In this document: piece after piece, positions 27,828-36,281 of the stretch
Numbering within the stretch: position 1 is the stretch's first letter
How the letters are laid out: each line of letters starts with the position of its first letter
NCBI GenBank assembly: GCA_040384585.1
Contig: JAZKJD010000016.1
Coordinates: 15,173 to 79,172 of the forward strand
Length of the DNA stretch: 64,000 nucleotides
Direction of reading: 5' to 3'
DNA from: JAZKJD01 sp040384585
GTDB lineage: Bacteria > Pseudomonadota > Gammaproteobacteria > Diplorickettsiales > Diplorickettsiaceae
Made by a program: the position numbers and the translations under genes
Notes under the pieces: generated by a model
The model's input: the letters and a program-made list of their open reading frames with translations, nothing else
Database searches by the model: none
Told to the model about the DNA's origin: nothing

Positions 27828-27973
27828 TAGGTTCTGTCTCTAAAGTTATGATTGTCGTCATCCGCAAGGCGAAAACAGCGAAAAAAACGGAGTTTACACA
27901 ACGTAAATGAGTATTTTTGAGCTGTTTTTAACGCAGCAGATGGCGACAAGGGAACTTTAGAGACAGAACCTAA
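27828..27973. mobile_element. MITE-like repeat family M1, full copy
   Basis: About 145 bp with terminal inverted repeats TAGGTTCTGTCTCTAAAGT and ACTTTAGAGACAGAACCTA, perfect over 19 bp. The core GGAG-N15-TGAG lies at 27889-27911. There is no coding sequence, so it would need a transposase in trans. Confidence 0.9.
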
Positions 27974-28008
27974 CACGTAGATTCGGACGGTGAAGGGCTG
28001 ACAAAATT

Positions 28009-28223
28009 GCATTTTCAAGTACTAGCGGTATATACCCATTGCACTTGAAGATACGAATTTGCATCTTCAAGTACTTTCTTTGCGCGATGGGGATTTTCAA
28101 GGGGAGAATCGCGATTCTCCCCTTGAATGGCGGTGCAAAAGCTTGGCTTTTGCCCGTCATGTAAACGGGTATACCGCTCGCTGTGATGTAAAAAGATTCG
28201 CATCTTCAGGTACGAGCGGTATA
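28009..28223. repeat. Palindromic repeat family P1, long copy upstream of dam
   Basis: Contains TACTAGCGGTATATACCCATTG, GCACTTGAAGATAC, the stem CAAGGGGAGAA/TTCTCCCCTTG near 28098-28126 and a terminal TACCGCTCG...CGAGCGGTA pair at 28172-28222. It ends about 25 bp before the dam start and may lie in the dam leader. Confidence 0.85.
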
Positions 28224-28247
28224 GAGCAGCGCGCTATACTAGTCATA

Positions 28248-29075
28248 ATGAAACTTCAAAAGATGAAAGCTTATATGCGATCCTTCCTAAAATGGGCTGG
28301 AAATAAATATCGAATTATTGAACAAATAAGGGCTTGTTTACCGCAAGCAGAACGCTTAATTGAACCTTTTATTGGTTCCGCAACTGTCTTTCTTAATACA
28401 CGTTATTCATCTTACCTATTAGCTGATAGCAATCGTGATCTCATTCAACTTTATCAATATCTACAACAGGAAGGCCAATCTTTTATCAATTATTGCCGTC
28501 TATTTTTCCATCCTTACTTTAATAATGCAGAAGAATTTTACCGTTTGCGGCATTTGTTTAATGTCAGCAAAGAGCAGCGCATCAGAGCAGCTTTAATGCT
28601 CTATTTAAATAAGCATTGTTTTAATGGATTAGCACGATTCAATCGCAAAGGGGAATTTAATACCCCATTTAGTCGCTATAAAGCACCTTACTTTCCTGAA
28701 AAAGAAATGCAATTTTTCTTTCAACACGCTAAAGATGCAAAAATTATTCATGCTGATTTTATCAATACCTTAGCTTTAGCTAAACGGGGAGACGTTGTTT
28801 ACTGTGATCCTCCTTATGTAGGTTTATCTAAGACAGCTAATTTTAACCAATATACAGCAGATGGATTCAGCCATGTGCAACAGATTAGTTTAGCAAGTAC
28901 TGCAAAAAATTTAGCTGGCCAAGGAATCACCGTCATTATATCTAACCATGATACTAAATTTACCAGGAATATTTATCAGGGCGCAGCTATCCTTCCCTTA
29001 TCCGTGCAACGCAACATTAGCAGTAAAGGATCTAGCCGAGAGAAAGTTGCAGAAATACTCGCTATTTTTCAATAA
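28248..29075 (+). CDS. dam: DNA adenine methyltransferase (Dam)
   Basis: Methylates adenine N6 in GATC. From the ATG at 28248 the protein is 275 aa (E. coli Dam 278). It aligns with Dam throughout: FLKWAGNKYR (SAM motif), LIEPFIGSATVFLNT, LYLNKHCFNGLARFN, catalytic DPPY at 187-190 and ISNHDT. The frame is open for 63 codons upstream through repeat DNA, which is not real coding. Alternative starts at 28263 and 28275 are possible. There is no cognate endonuclease nearby, so it is a solitary methylase, probably used for mismatch repair and replication control. Confidence 0.96.
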   Translation: MKLQKMKAYMRSFLKWAGNKYRIIEQIRACLPQAERLIEPFIGSATVFLNTRYSSYLLADSNRDLIQLYQYLQQEGQSFINYCRLFFHPYFNNAEEFYRLRHLFNVSKEQRIRAALMLYLNKHCFNGLARFNRKGEFNTPFSRYKAPYFPEKEMQFFFQHAKDAKIIHADFINTLALAKRGDVVYCDPPYVGLSKTANFNQYTADGFSHVQQISLASTAKNLAGQGITVIISNHDTKFTRNIYQGAAILPLSVQRNISSKGSSREKVAEILAIFQ

Positions 29076-29123
29076 CTCCACTCATGTTCGCTGAAATTAT
29101 AGAAATCAAACAAAAGACAAAGA

Positions 29124-30461
29124 CTATTTGTCTCTAAATTCAATTCGTATCGGACTACCCACTATACCTAAGCTCTTACGATAAAAGTTCTCAAGATAAC
29201 GGCGATACGATTCAGGTAAGGAACGGGTGTGTTGCCCATGGATAAGAATAATGGGTGGATTATAGCCACCAGGATGCGCATAACGTAATTTAACTGTGCG
29301 GCCCAATCTAAAAGGAGGTTGATGCGCGTTCACTGCTTGCTCTAATAAACGTGTTAAACGCGAAGTAGATAACGCATGTGTCGCCGAACGATAAGCCTGC
29401 TGAATTAAACTAAACAAATTACCGACACCTGTTCCGTGTAAAGCAGAAATAAAAATCATCTTTGCAAAATTGACAAATTGTAGCCGTCGGTCCAAGGCTT
29501 TCTTAACTTGTGCACGTTGTTCTGAAGATAAACCATCCCATTTATTGACAGCAATAATAAGTGCTTTACCCGTTTCAAGAATAAACCCTAACAAATGTAA
29601 ATCTTGTTCACTGATACCTTCTCTCGCATCGATCAACATTAGTACGACATGGCACGATTCAATGGCTTGTAGACTTTTTATGACAGAAAATTTCTCAACT
29701 CCCTCTCCTGTTTTCGACTTACGACGAATACCCGCCGTATCAATCAAGGTATACAATTTATCTCGGTAACTAAAATCATGCGCTGTGCTATCGCGAGTAG
29801 TTCCTGGCTGATCAAATACCACAACGCGTTCTTCACCTAAAATACGATTGAGTAAGGTTGATTTACCTACATTGGGTTTACCAATAATCGCTACTTTAAT
29901 TCGTGGAGTTTCGCCACTTTCTTGTTCATTCTGATTTTGTGTAGGGGGCTCTTTCGATTTAGGAAAATGGGTGATCTTTTCCATTAACGTTTCAATGCCT
30001 TGTCCATGGGCTGCAGAAATAACAAAAGGCGTAGGAAAACCTAATAAAGCGAATTCACTCTGTAATAATGAGGGATCTAAGCCTTCGCCTTTATTAATAA
30101 CCAAGTGAATATGTTTGTTCAGTTGTCTTAACTTTTGAACCAGAAGTTCATCAAGTGTAGTTAACCCACTACGCCCGTCGACTAAAAATAAAACCGTGTC
30201 GGCGTCACTGATAGCCCGTTGCGTTTGCTGCTCCATTAACGCATCAATACCTGTTTTCTTTCCCACGTTTAGCCCGCCAGTATCTACGACGATATAAGGG
30301 TGCGTGCCAATGACACCTAACCCCATTAAACGATCTCGCGTTAATCCAGGTTGATCCATCACTAACGCTTGGCGTGTTTTCGTCAAACAATTAAATAGGC
30401 TAGACTTTCCAACATTAGGTCGGCCAACAATAACAATGATCGGTAAAGAAGATGCGCTCAT
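29124..30461 (-). CDS. der: Ribosome-associated GTPase Der (EngA)
   Basis: Tandem-domain GTPase needed for 50S assembly, 445 aa from the ATG at 30461 (MSASSLPIIVIVGRPNVGKS). The two G domains each have a Walker A (GRPNVGKS at 13-20 and GKPNVGKS near 190), DTGG or DTAG switch II, and NKGE or NKWD base-recognition motifs. The C-terminal KH-like domain follows from about 355. The start overlaps the bamB stop (ATGA); a frame open 19 codons upstream lies within bamB and is not used. The bamB-der order matches E. coli. Confidence 0.96.
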   Translation of the reverse strand: MSASSLPIIVIVGRPNVGKSSLFNCLTKTRQALVMDQPGLTRDRLMGLGVIGTHPYIVVDTGGLNVGKKTGIDALMEQQTQRAISDADTVLFLVDGRSGLTTLDELLVQKLRQLNKHIHLVINKGEGLDPSLLQSEFALLGFPTPFVISAAHGQGIETLMEKITHFPKSKEPPTQNQNEQESGETPRIKVAIIGKPNVGKSTLLNRILGEERVVVFDQPGTTRDSTAHDFSYRDKLYTLIDTAGIRRKSKTGEGVEKFSVIKSLQAIESCHVVLMLIDAREGISEQDLHLLGFILETGKALIIAVNKWDGLSSEQRAQVKKALDRRLQFVNFAKMIFISALHGTGVGNLFSLIQQAYRSATHALSTSRLTRLLEQAVNAHQPPFRLGRTVKLRYAHPGGYNPPIILIHGQHTRSLPESYRRYLENFYRKSLGIVGSPIRIEFRDK

Positions 30462-31657
30462 ATGGGCATCGTTGTTTGCGTCCATGCAGATAAACCGCCC
30501 TGCTGGGTCAAAACACAAACCAGTGGATAAGCAACGCTAGGAGCCGCTACGATACTTGCATTATCGTGCACTAGCACACGTGCCAAGGGGCGACCATCGG
30601 CTTGTGCAAACCAATGCAGATATCCTTCTTTATCACCTAACACTAAACTATTACCCATAATGACAGGAGCCGTTAAACCTCGATTCTGTAATAGTGAGTT
30701 ATGCCAAAGTAATTGGCCTGTTGATCGATTGAATGACCATAAACCACCATCACTATCGCTTATAAATAAATTTTTTCCTAATGCCAAGCCCGAATAACTT
30801 GAAAAAGGCCGTTGCCACCGTATTTGACCTGTTTGTAATGCAATAGCAGCTAACTCACCTTGATACGTTACTACATAGATGATTTGTCTATCTAATAAAG
30901 GATCCGCCGCAATATCAACAAGTTGATCAGCTTGGGTCACCCCTTTAGGAAAAGCAATTGTACGTTCCCATAAAAGCCCACCATTGCGTAAACTTAATGC
31001 GCTAAGTGTCCCATCAGAAAATCCAATCAACACCTTATTACCTATAATTTGTGGTGCACTGCTGGGGCGCAGAACTAAAGTGGGTGCACCATGGCTATAA
31101 CTCCATAGCAACTGCCCTGTTCTTAAAGCAAAAGCCAATACCTGGCCATCAACCGTTTTAACTACCACGCGATCTTGATTAATCGCAGGTGACGCTAACA
31201 CTTGGTTAGGTAATGATGCTCGCCACAATAAATCACCACTTTCTGCTTGTAAAGCAATCAACTGTGGTTTCATACTGGCTAGAACCACAATGCCTTTATC
31301 CACTGCCGGAGCGCTGCTAATACGTTGTTTAAGATTAACTTGCCATAGTTTGTGGCCATTCCTCAGCGCTACTGATGCAAGGTACCCAGATTTATTCGCT
31401 ACAAAGACCTGGTCTTTTTTTATCACAGGGCCTAATCGTAAGAAATCTTTATTCATTCCTCTACCCGTTGCTACGGACCACAATAGCGCAGGTTGGAATT
31501 GAAAAGAATAAGATGTCAACGCAGCGGGCGACGGCGTATTATCATCACCTAATCCAGCACACGCCGTTAATAACACGCATAGAAATAAAAAAGATATACG
31601 CTTCGCATTCGCAATTGAGTATATATTGCGATAAAATTTAGACATATGACGTCTCAT
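30458..31657 (-). CDS. bamB: Outer membrane protein assembly factor BamB
   Basis: Lipoprotein of the BAM complex that folds outer-membrane proteins. 399 aa with a lipoprotein signal whose lipobox LTAC lies near residue 33, then an eight-bladed propeller with repeated G-x-LLW-x-x-x-x blades (LLWSVATGRG, KLWQVNL, LLWRASLP, LLWSYSHG, LLWERTIA, IRWQRPF, LLWHNSLL). The start overlaps the yfgM stop by 4 bp (ATGA); an ATG four codons in is an alternative. It sits between yfgM and der as in E. coli. Confidence 0.94.
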   Translation of the reverse strand: MRRHMSKFYRNIYSIANAKRISFLFLCVLLTACAGLGDDNTPSPAALTSYSFQFQPALLWSVATGRGMNKDFLRLGPVIKKDQVFVANKSGYLASVALRNGHKLWQVNLKQRISSAPAVDKGIVVLASMKPQLIALQAESGDLLWRASLPNQVLASPAINQDRVVVKTVDGQVLAFALRTGQLLWSYSHGAPTLVLRPSSAPQIIGNKVLIGFSDGTLSALSLRNGGLLWERTIAFPKGVTQADQLVDIAADPLLDRQIIYVVTYQGELAAIALQTGQIRWQRPFSSYSGLALGKNLFISDSDGGLWSFNRSTGQLLWHNSLLQNRGLTAPVIMGNSLVLGDKEGYLHWFAQADGRPLARVLVHDNASIVAAPSVAYPLVCVLTQQGGLSAWTQTTMPI

Positions 31658-32304
31658 TTGAGATTATTAATTTTCATTGATAATAGTGGTTGCTCGATAG
31701 AACTCTCAGAATACAATTTTTCAGCAGCTACATAGTTTTGCAATGCTTCCGCGGGATGGTCTAAACGAAAAAAAACATCGCCTTTTTCCTCAAGAATAAG
31801 CGATCGGTAAGCCTTATTATCATTCTCATCCAAAATTTGTAAAGCACGTTCTGGCTGATTTTCTGCAAGTAAAACTCGGGCTAAGCGAGTACGCGCCACT
31901 GCACGCAATGTTGCACTTTTTCCGTGATTGACAATCCAAACTAATTGTCTCTCGGCTTCTGCTAATTTATTGTGATAAACAGCTTGTTTAGCTAATTGTA
32001 AAGCGGCTAATGAAGCATAAGGTGTTTGGGGATAGTTTTGTAACAAAGATTTGGCTAAAATTAGCTTACTCTGATGGGTAGTCGCCTCCAATAAATTTTC
32101 ATATTCTATGGATGCCTTGACTAAATTATTTTCTCGATTTTGCTGCCGATAATACCAACCCACACTCACAACGATCGCAAAAATGATTCCCGCTATAACA
32201 CCGACACCATATTCACGACACCACTTTTTTATATGTTCTACTTGTTCTAGTTCAGCGAACTCATTAAACCTCTTTTGAAACTGTGTAGATTTACTTGATT
32301 TCAT
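31654..32304 (-). CDS. yfgM: YfgM family periplasmic TPR protein (ancillary SecYEG subunit), repeat-derived start
   Basis: Single-pass inner-membrane protein with periplasmic TPRs, linked to SecYEG and periplasmic chaperones. From the ATG at 32302-32304 it is 216 aa: a cytoplasmic stretch, one membrane helix (VGVIAGIIFAIVVSVGWYY), then helical repeats ending in the family motif MKINNL. The first 13 or so codons (MKSSKSTQFQKRF) and the start codon lie in a MITE-like M2 repeat; family similarity begins at FAELEQVEHIKKW. The frame is open nine codons upstream, also in repeat. It belongs to the hisS-yfgM-bamB-der gene order seen in E. coli. Confidence 0.88.
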   Translation of the reverse strand: MKSSKSTQFQKRFNEFAELEQVEHIKKWCREYGVGVIAGIIFAIVVSVGWYYRQQNRENNLVKASIEYENLLEATTHQSKLILAKSLLQNYPQTPYASLAALQLAKQAVYHNKLAEAERQLVWIVNHGKSATLRAVARTRLARVLLAENQPERALQILDENDNKAYRSLILEEKGDVFFRLDHPAEALQNYVAAEKLYSESSIEQPLLSMKINNLK

Positions 32305-32411
32305 TGTTAAACGTCTGGCTCCGGTCCTCATTTACCTTTGTAAACTCCGGTCCTCGCCAGTCCTTCGCCTCGAACTCAAGCAAATTCCACCGTTTCGAAA
32401 GAGGTTTATTC
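32265..32411. mobile_element. MITE-like repeat family M2, copy overlapping the yfgM start and reaching the hisS stop
   Basis: On the plus strand it runs from TAAACCTCTTTTGAAAC through ACTTGATTTCATTGTTAAACG to CGTTTCGAAAGAGGTTTAT, matching the complete copy at 41843-41986 in order and length. The core at 32327-32348 is CTCA-N14-CTCC (GGAG/TGAG on the other strand). It covers the yfgM start codon and about 13 codons. Confidence 0.8.
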
Positions 32412-33683
32412 ACGTAGTAAAGCCTCTGTTATTTTCTGTATGACTTCAGATTGCAACAGTAGTTCCTGTTTTTTTTGCTTTAAATCTTTAAAAATGATCC
32501 TATCAGACTTTACTTCATCATCGCCTAAAATTAAAGCAAAACACGCGCCGCTGTTATCGGCACGTTTAAGCTGTGACTTAATTCCAGCACCGCTACAATC
32601 TAGTATCACACTAACATTGGATAATTGCTCGCGCAGAGACTCCACTAAAATTAAACCTTGTTGCCTAGCAAGCTCACCTAGAATAATAAAGTAAATGTCT
32701 GGAACATGGGCCTCCGCGGGAGCTAATGGCAGAAATAAACTTATCAACCGTTCTAAGCCGATAGCAAATCCTATTGCGGGTATCGAATGCCCGCCCAGCT
32801 GCTCAACTAACCCGTCATAACGCCCGCCGGCACAAACTGTATTTTGCGCACCGTGGGCTTCAACCATGACCCATTCAAATACTGTTTTATTATAGTAGTC
32901 TAACCCTCGAACTAAACGAGGATTAACGGTAAAACAAATATCTGCATTCTTTAGAAATGCTTGTAGCGAAGCAAAATGCTGCTCAGATTCTTCGTCGAGA
33001 AAATCTAATAAGCTAGGGGCCTTACTAATTACATTCTGTATTGCAGGATTTTTACTATCCAGAATCCGTAAAGGGTTAGTCTGTAAGCGACGTTGTGAAT
33101 CTTCATCAAGCTGATCATGGTGTTGACTGAAATAGCCTATAAGATTTTTCTTATAGGTCTTTCGCGCAGAAGCAGAACCCAATGAATTAATTTGCAAGCT
33201 CAAACGATTTCGTAATCCTAATTCTGACCATAAACGTGCCGTCATCAGGATAAGCTCTGCGTCAATATCTGGCTGCGCCAAACCGAATACTTCAACGCCA
33301 AATTGATGAAATTGACGATAACGACCTCTTTGCGGTCGCTCGTAACGAAACATCGATCCGCTATACCACCAACGCTGAATTTGATTATATAACAATCCAT
33401 GTGCTATACCTGCACGAACACAACCTGCAGTCCCTTCAGGTCGCAGGGACAAACTCTCGCCATTACGATCAAGAAATGAATACATTTCTTTTTCAACGAT
33501 ATCGGTGACATCACCTATACAACGTTTAAATAATTCGGTTTTTTCGAGAAGAGGCAAACGAATTTCTTGGTAACCATATCGCCTAGTCAGTGCGCGTAAA
33601 ACGGCTTCTAATTTCTGCCAAACAGCCAGCTGTTCTGGCAGAATATCATTCATACCACGAATTGCCTGGATTTTATCAGCCAT
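32406..33683 (-). CDS. hisS: Histidyl-tRNA synthetase
   Basis: Class II aminoacyl-tRNA synthetase, 425 aa from the ATG at 33681-33683. Class II motif 2 (FRYERPQRGRYRQFHQFGVEVFG), the histidine signature GLDYYNKTVFEW (HisA loop LVRGLDYYNKT), CAGGRYDGL and motif 3 (AIGFAIGLERL) are all present, followed by a C-terminal anticodon-binding domain. The frame is open two codons upstream from a TTG, but ATG is the better start. It follows pilW with a 2-bp gap. The stop codon lies at the edge of the M2 repeat. Confidence 0.97.
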   Translation of the reverse strand: MADKIQAIRGMNDILPEQLAVWQKLEAVLRALTRRYGYQEIRLPLLEKTELFKRCIGDVTDIVEKEMYSFLDRNGESLSLRPEGTAGCVRAGIAHGLLYNQIQRWWYSGSMFRYERPQRGRYRQFHQFGVEVFGLAQPDIDAELILMTARLWSELGLRNRLSLQINSLGSASARKTYKKNLIGYFSQHHDQLDEDSQRRLQTNPLRILDSKNPAIQNVISKAPSLLDFLDEESEQHFASLQAFLKNADICFTVNPRLVRGLDYYNKTVFEWVMVEAHGAQNTVCAGGRYDGLVEQLGGHSIPAIGFAIGLERLISLFLPLAPAEAHVPDIYFIILGELARQQGLILVESLREQLSNVSVILDCSGAGIKSQLKRADNSGACFALILGDDEVKSDRIIFKDLKQKKQELLLQSEVIQKITEALLRE

Positions 33684-33685
33684 AG

Positions 33686-34480
33686 TCAATAATAAAGTTG
33701 TTTCTTTTGCTGTTTATTCTTAAGTTTTGGTGTTCTCATTAGTGCTTTATAGGCATCAGAACTCGGAAATCTTGTTTGCAACATTAACGTATAGCGCCCA
33801 GCTGCATTTTCGTTACCTAATGCACGTGCTAGAACGGCTCCTAGCCATAAAGCATTCGGCGTCGGATCCTTGGTTAATTGCATATAATGGTCAAAATACT
33901 GTTGTGCTTGCTGATAGTTTTTTTGTTGATAGTTTATTCGGCCCAATTCTAACCAAGATAGTGCACGCTTAGGGTCCTGAGTAATAGCTTGGGTAAAATA
34001 ACCCATGGCTTTGATTATATCAGGAATCTGCATCGCACATAGACCTGCATTTTCATAAACTTGTGCAACATTAAGGTAACTCGGATCCTGTAATGCTAAT
34101 AAAAAATGTTGATCAGCTTCTGCATAACGTCCTCTACGACATAAAAAAGTGCCATAATTATTTTGAGCAGCACCCGATTTTGAATGGTGTGTTGCTGCTC
34201 TACGATAATAGGCTTCTGCCTCAGATAAATTGCCTGTCGATTCTAAAAAGTACCCCATTGCCCCTTGGCTTTCTGTCGATTGCGGTGCTTGTTGCTCCGC
34301 AAGCAGTAATTTTTGCTTGGCGCGTTGCACATCACCGCTTTGCAAATAAGCCAAGCCAAGTTGCACATTGGTATTGGCAGCCTGTGGACCCGTGTCAGCA
34401 ATTTTTGGTCTGGAAAAAATACTGCAAGCAGTGAGATTTACTATTAAAAAAACGACAACAATTTTCTTTAGCCGATACAC
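33686..34480 (-). CDS. pilW: Type IV pilus biogenesis/stability lipoprotein PilW (PilF)
   Basis: Outer-membrane TPR lipoprotein, the pilotin for the PilQ secretin. 264 aa from a GTG at 34478-34480 that has a strong ribosome site (GAGGAGATAAAT); the frame extends 23 codons upstream but without a signal sequence. The lipoprotein signal VVVFLIVNLTAC is followed by about five TPRs (AYLQSGDVQRAKQKL, GYFLESTGNLSEAEAYY, GTFLCRRGRYAEADQHF, ELGRINYQQKNYQQAQQYF). It sits between rlmN and hisS, as in many gammaproteobacteria. Pilus genes proper are not in the window. Confidence 0.9.
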   Translation of the reverse strand: MYRLKKIVVVFLIVNLTACSIFSRPKIADTGPQAANTNVQLGLAYLQSGDVQRAKQKLLLAEQQAPQSTESQGAMGYFLESTGNLSEAEAYYRRAATHHSKSGAAQNNYGTFLCRRGRYAEADQHFLLALQDPSYLNVAQVYENAGLCAMQIPDIIKAMGYFTQAITQDPKRALSWLELGRINYQQKNYQQAQQYFDHYMQLTKDPTPNALWLGAVLARALGNENAAGRYTLMLQTRFPSSDAYKALMRTPKLKNKQQKKQLYY

Positions 34481-34514
34481 ATTTATCTCCTCGCTTTTTC
34501 CTGGATCCTTAAGT

Positions 34515-35645
34515 TCAAGCCGGAGGAACGACGATAACCGGTAACTCAACGACTGCAGGAAAGATTTTGCGTTGACGGCTACGGTAACTTCTGTCCTGTA
34601 CTCGCCCTACCAGCTGACCACAAGCCGCATCAATGTCCTCACCGCGAGTTTTTCGCGTAATGGTATTAAGTCCTGCTTTTAATAAATGGCCTCTAAATTT
34701 ATCAATAGTCGCCTGGGATGAACGGCGATAAAGGGTACTAGGGAAAGGATTAAACGGAATTAAATTCACTTTAACAGGAATCCCTTGCAAAATCTTAATT
34801 AATTGCTTTGCATGTTCAATGTGATCATTGATGCCCTCTAACATAACATATTCTATCGTAATGCGGCGGCGACGGTCACCTTTAAAATAATTGCGACAAA
34901 CCGCTAATAACTCGTGTAACGGATACTTATTATTAATAGGTACTAAACGATTCCTCAATTCATCATTCGGAGCATGTAAAGAAACTGCAAGCGCAACTTC
35001 ACTCACTTCAGACAATTTTTGCAATGCAGGCACGATACCTGAAGTACTTAACGTTACACGGCGTTTAGAAAATCCGTAAGCGAAATCGTCCATCATAATA
35101 TCCATGGCTTTCACGACGTTTTCAAAATTTAACAAAGGTTCTCCCATACCCATCATCACAATATTACTCACAGTATGATCATGGCACAAAGATTTGCCTG
35201 CTAAGTACCGCACAGCAATCCATACTTGGCCAATAATTTCTGCTACGTGTAAATTACGGCTAAACCCTTGCTGCGCTGTAGCACAAAAACTACAATTCAG
35301 TGCACATCCCACTTGAGAAGAAACGCATAAGGTTCCACGATTCACTTCAGGAATAAAAACCGTTTCGATACAATTACCATCCTTTAATCGTAACAACCAC
35401 TTTCGTGTTCCGTCTGCAGATAACTGATCAAAGACAACCTCAGGTAATTCAATTGAGGTGATAGATTTTAAACGCTCACGTAAGCTTACACTGAGGTTAC
35501 TCATTGCATCGATATCCTTCAAACCACGCTGATGAATCCACTGCATAAGCTGCTGTACTCGATAAGGCTTCTCTCCTAATTCACTAAAGAAAGTCTGCAT
35601 CCCTTCTCGATTAAGATCGAGTAGATTGTGTGCTACGGCCTGCAT
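34515..35645 (-). CDS. rlmN: Dual-specificity rRNA/tRNA adenine-C2 methyltransferase RlmN
   Basis: Radical SAM enzyme methylating C2 of A2503 in 23S rRNA and A37 in some tRNAs. The 376 aa protein has the 4Fe-4S motif Cys114-x3-Cys118-x2-Cys121 (CALNCSFC), the SAM-binding GMGEPL near 175 and the methyl-carrying cysteine near the C-terminus in DIDAACGQL. It starts 3 bp after the ndk stop, so it is co-transcribed in ndk-rlmN-pilW-hisS-yfgM-bamB-der. Confidence 0.96.
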   Translation of the reverse strand: MQAVAHNLLDLNREGMQTFFSELGEKPYRVQQLMQWIHQRGLKDIDAMSNLSVSLRERLKSITSIELPEVVFDQLSADGTRKWLLRLKDGNCIETVFIPEVNRGTLCVSSQVGCALNCSFCATAQQGFSRNLHVAEIIGQVWIAVRYLAGKSLCHDHTVSNIVMMGMGEPLLNFENVVKAMDIMMDDFAYGFSKRRVTLSTSGIVPALQKLSEVSEVALAVSLHAPNDELRNRLVPINNKYPLHELLAVCRNYFKGDRRRRITIEYVMLEGINDHIEHAKQLIKILQGIPVKVNLIPFNPFPSTLYRRSSQATIDKFRGHLLKAGLNTITRKTRGEDIDAACGQLVGRVQDRSYRSRQRKIFPAVVELPVIVVPPA

Positions 35646-35648
35646 AAA

Positions 35649-36080
35649 TTATGGCTCTCGACTAAAACACTGATCCTGTGTAAAAAAGAAGCCTATTTCC
35701 TGCTGAGCTGTCTCAAGGCTATCTGAACCATGCACTGCATTTTGATCGATACTCTCAGCAAACTCGGCGCGAATGGTACCTGGTGCTGCTTGCTTTGGAT
35801 CCGTGGCACCCATAAGCTGGCGATTCAATTGGATAGCATCAGGACCTTCTAAGACCTGAATCATCACCGGGCCAGAACAAATAAATTCAACAAGCTTATA
35901 AAAAAAAGACTTATCACTGTGGACGCCATAAAACTCCTTCGCTTGCTCAGTCGTCAATTTTTGCATTTTTGCTGCAACAACACGTAAGCCTGCCTCTTCA
36001 AAACGCTGAGTAATAGCACCAATATTATTCTTTCTAACTGCATCGGGTTTAATGATAGAGAGTGTTCTTTGAATTGTCAT
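35649..36080 (-). CDS. ndk: Nucleoside diphosphate kinase
   Basis: Transfers gamma-phosphate between nucleoside triphosphates and diphosphates. The 143 aa protein shows TLSIIKPDAV at the N-terminus and the phosphohistidine His117 in NAVHGSDS, at the E. coli position. It is first in the ndk-rlmN-pilW-hisS-yfgM-bamB-der series. Confidence 0.97.
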   Translation of the reverse strand: MTIQRTLSIIKPDAVRKNNIGAITQRFEEAGLRVVAAKMQKLTTEQAKEFYGVHSDKSFFYKLVEFICSGPVMIQVLEGPDAIQLNRQLMGATDPKQAAPGTIRAEFAESIDQNAVHGSDSLETAQQEIGFFFTQDQCFSREP

Positions 36081-36174
36081 AATCTTTGCCCTGTTGTCCT
36101 ACGCGTCAGTCTCTATGATAATACTACTTAACAGCACTACACTATAGTCATTTACCTATAATCTCAAAAGGAAT

Positions 36175-36232
36175 TAGCTTCTGTCTCTAAAGTCCTCTTG
36201 TCGCCATCTACTGCGTTAAAAACAGAACCTAG
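36175..36232. mobile_element. Internally deleted derivative of MITE family M1
   Basis: 58 bp upstream of ndk with the M1 ends TTCTGTCTCTAAAG and AACAGAACCTA, and TTGTCGCCATCTACTGCG inside; the REP-like core is absent. Confidence 0.65.
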
Positions 36233-36281
36233 CCCCTACTAGAAAGCTTACAAAATTAAAAAGGAGGGTAAATTGAAATCT

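Larger units (their letters stand above)
27606..28247. other. Repeat-filled intergenic region upstream of dam
   Basis: About 640 bp with no credible gene. It contains a 52-bp M1 derivative, a full M1 MITE-like element and a long P1 palindrome in series. Only the AT-rich stretch 27690-27790 is unexplained and may hold the promoter of the minus-strand membrane-protein gene. Confidence 0.7.

Noticed and set aside
28059..28247. 63-codon N-terminal extension of Dam
   Set aside because: It is translated repeat P1 sequence; Dam homologues start near 28248 and the total length then fits the family.
30462..30518. 19-codon N-terminal extension of Der
   Set aside because: It overlaps the bamB coding sequence; the ATGA overlap start fits family length and operon structure.
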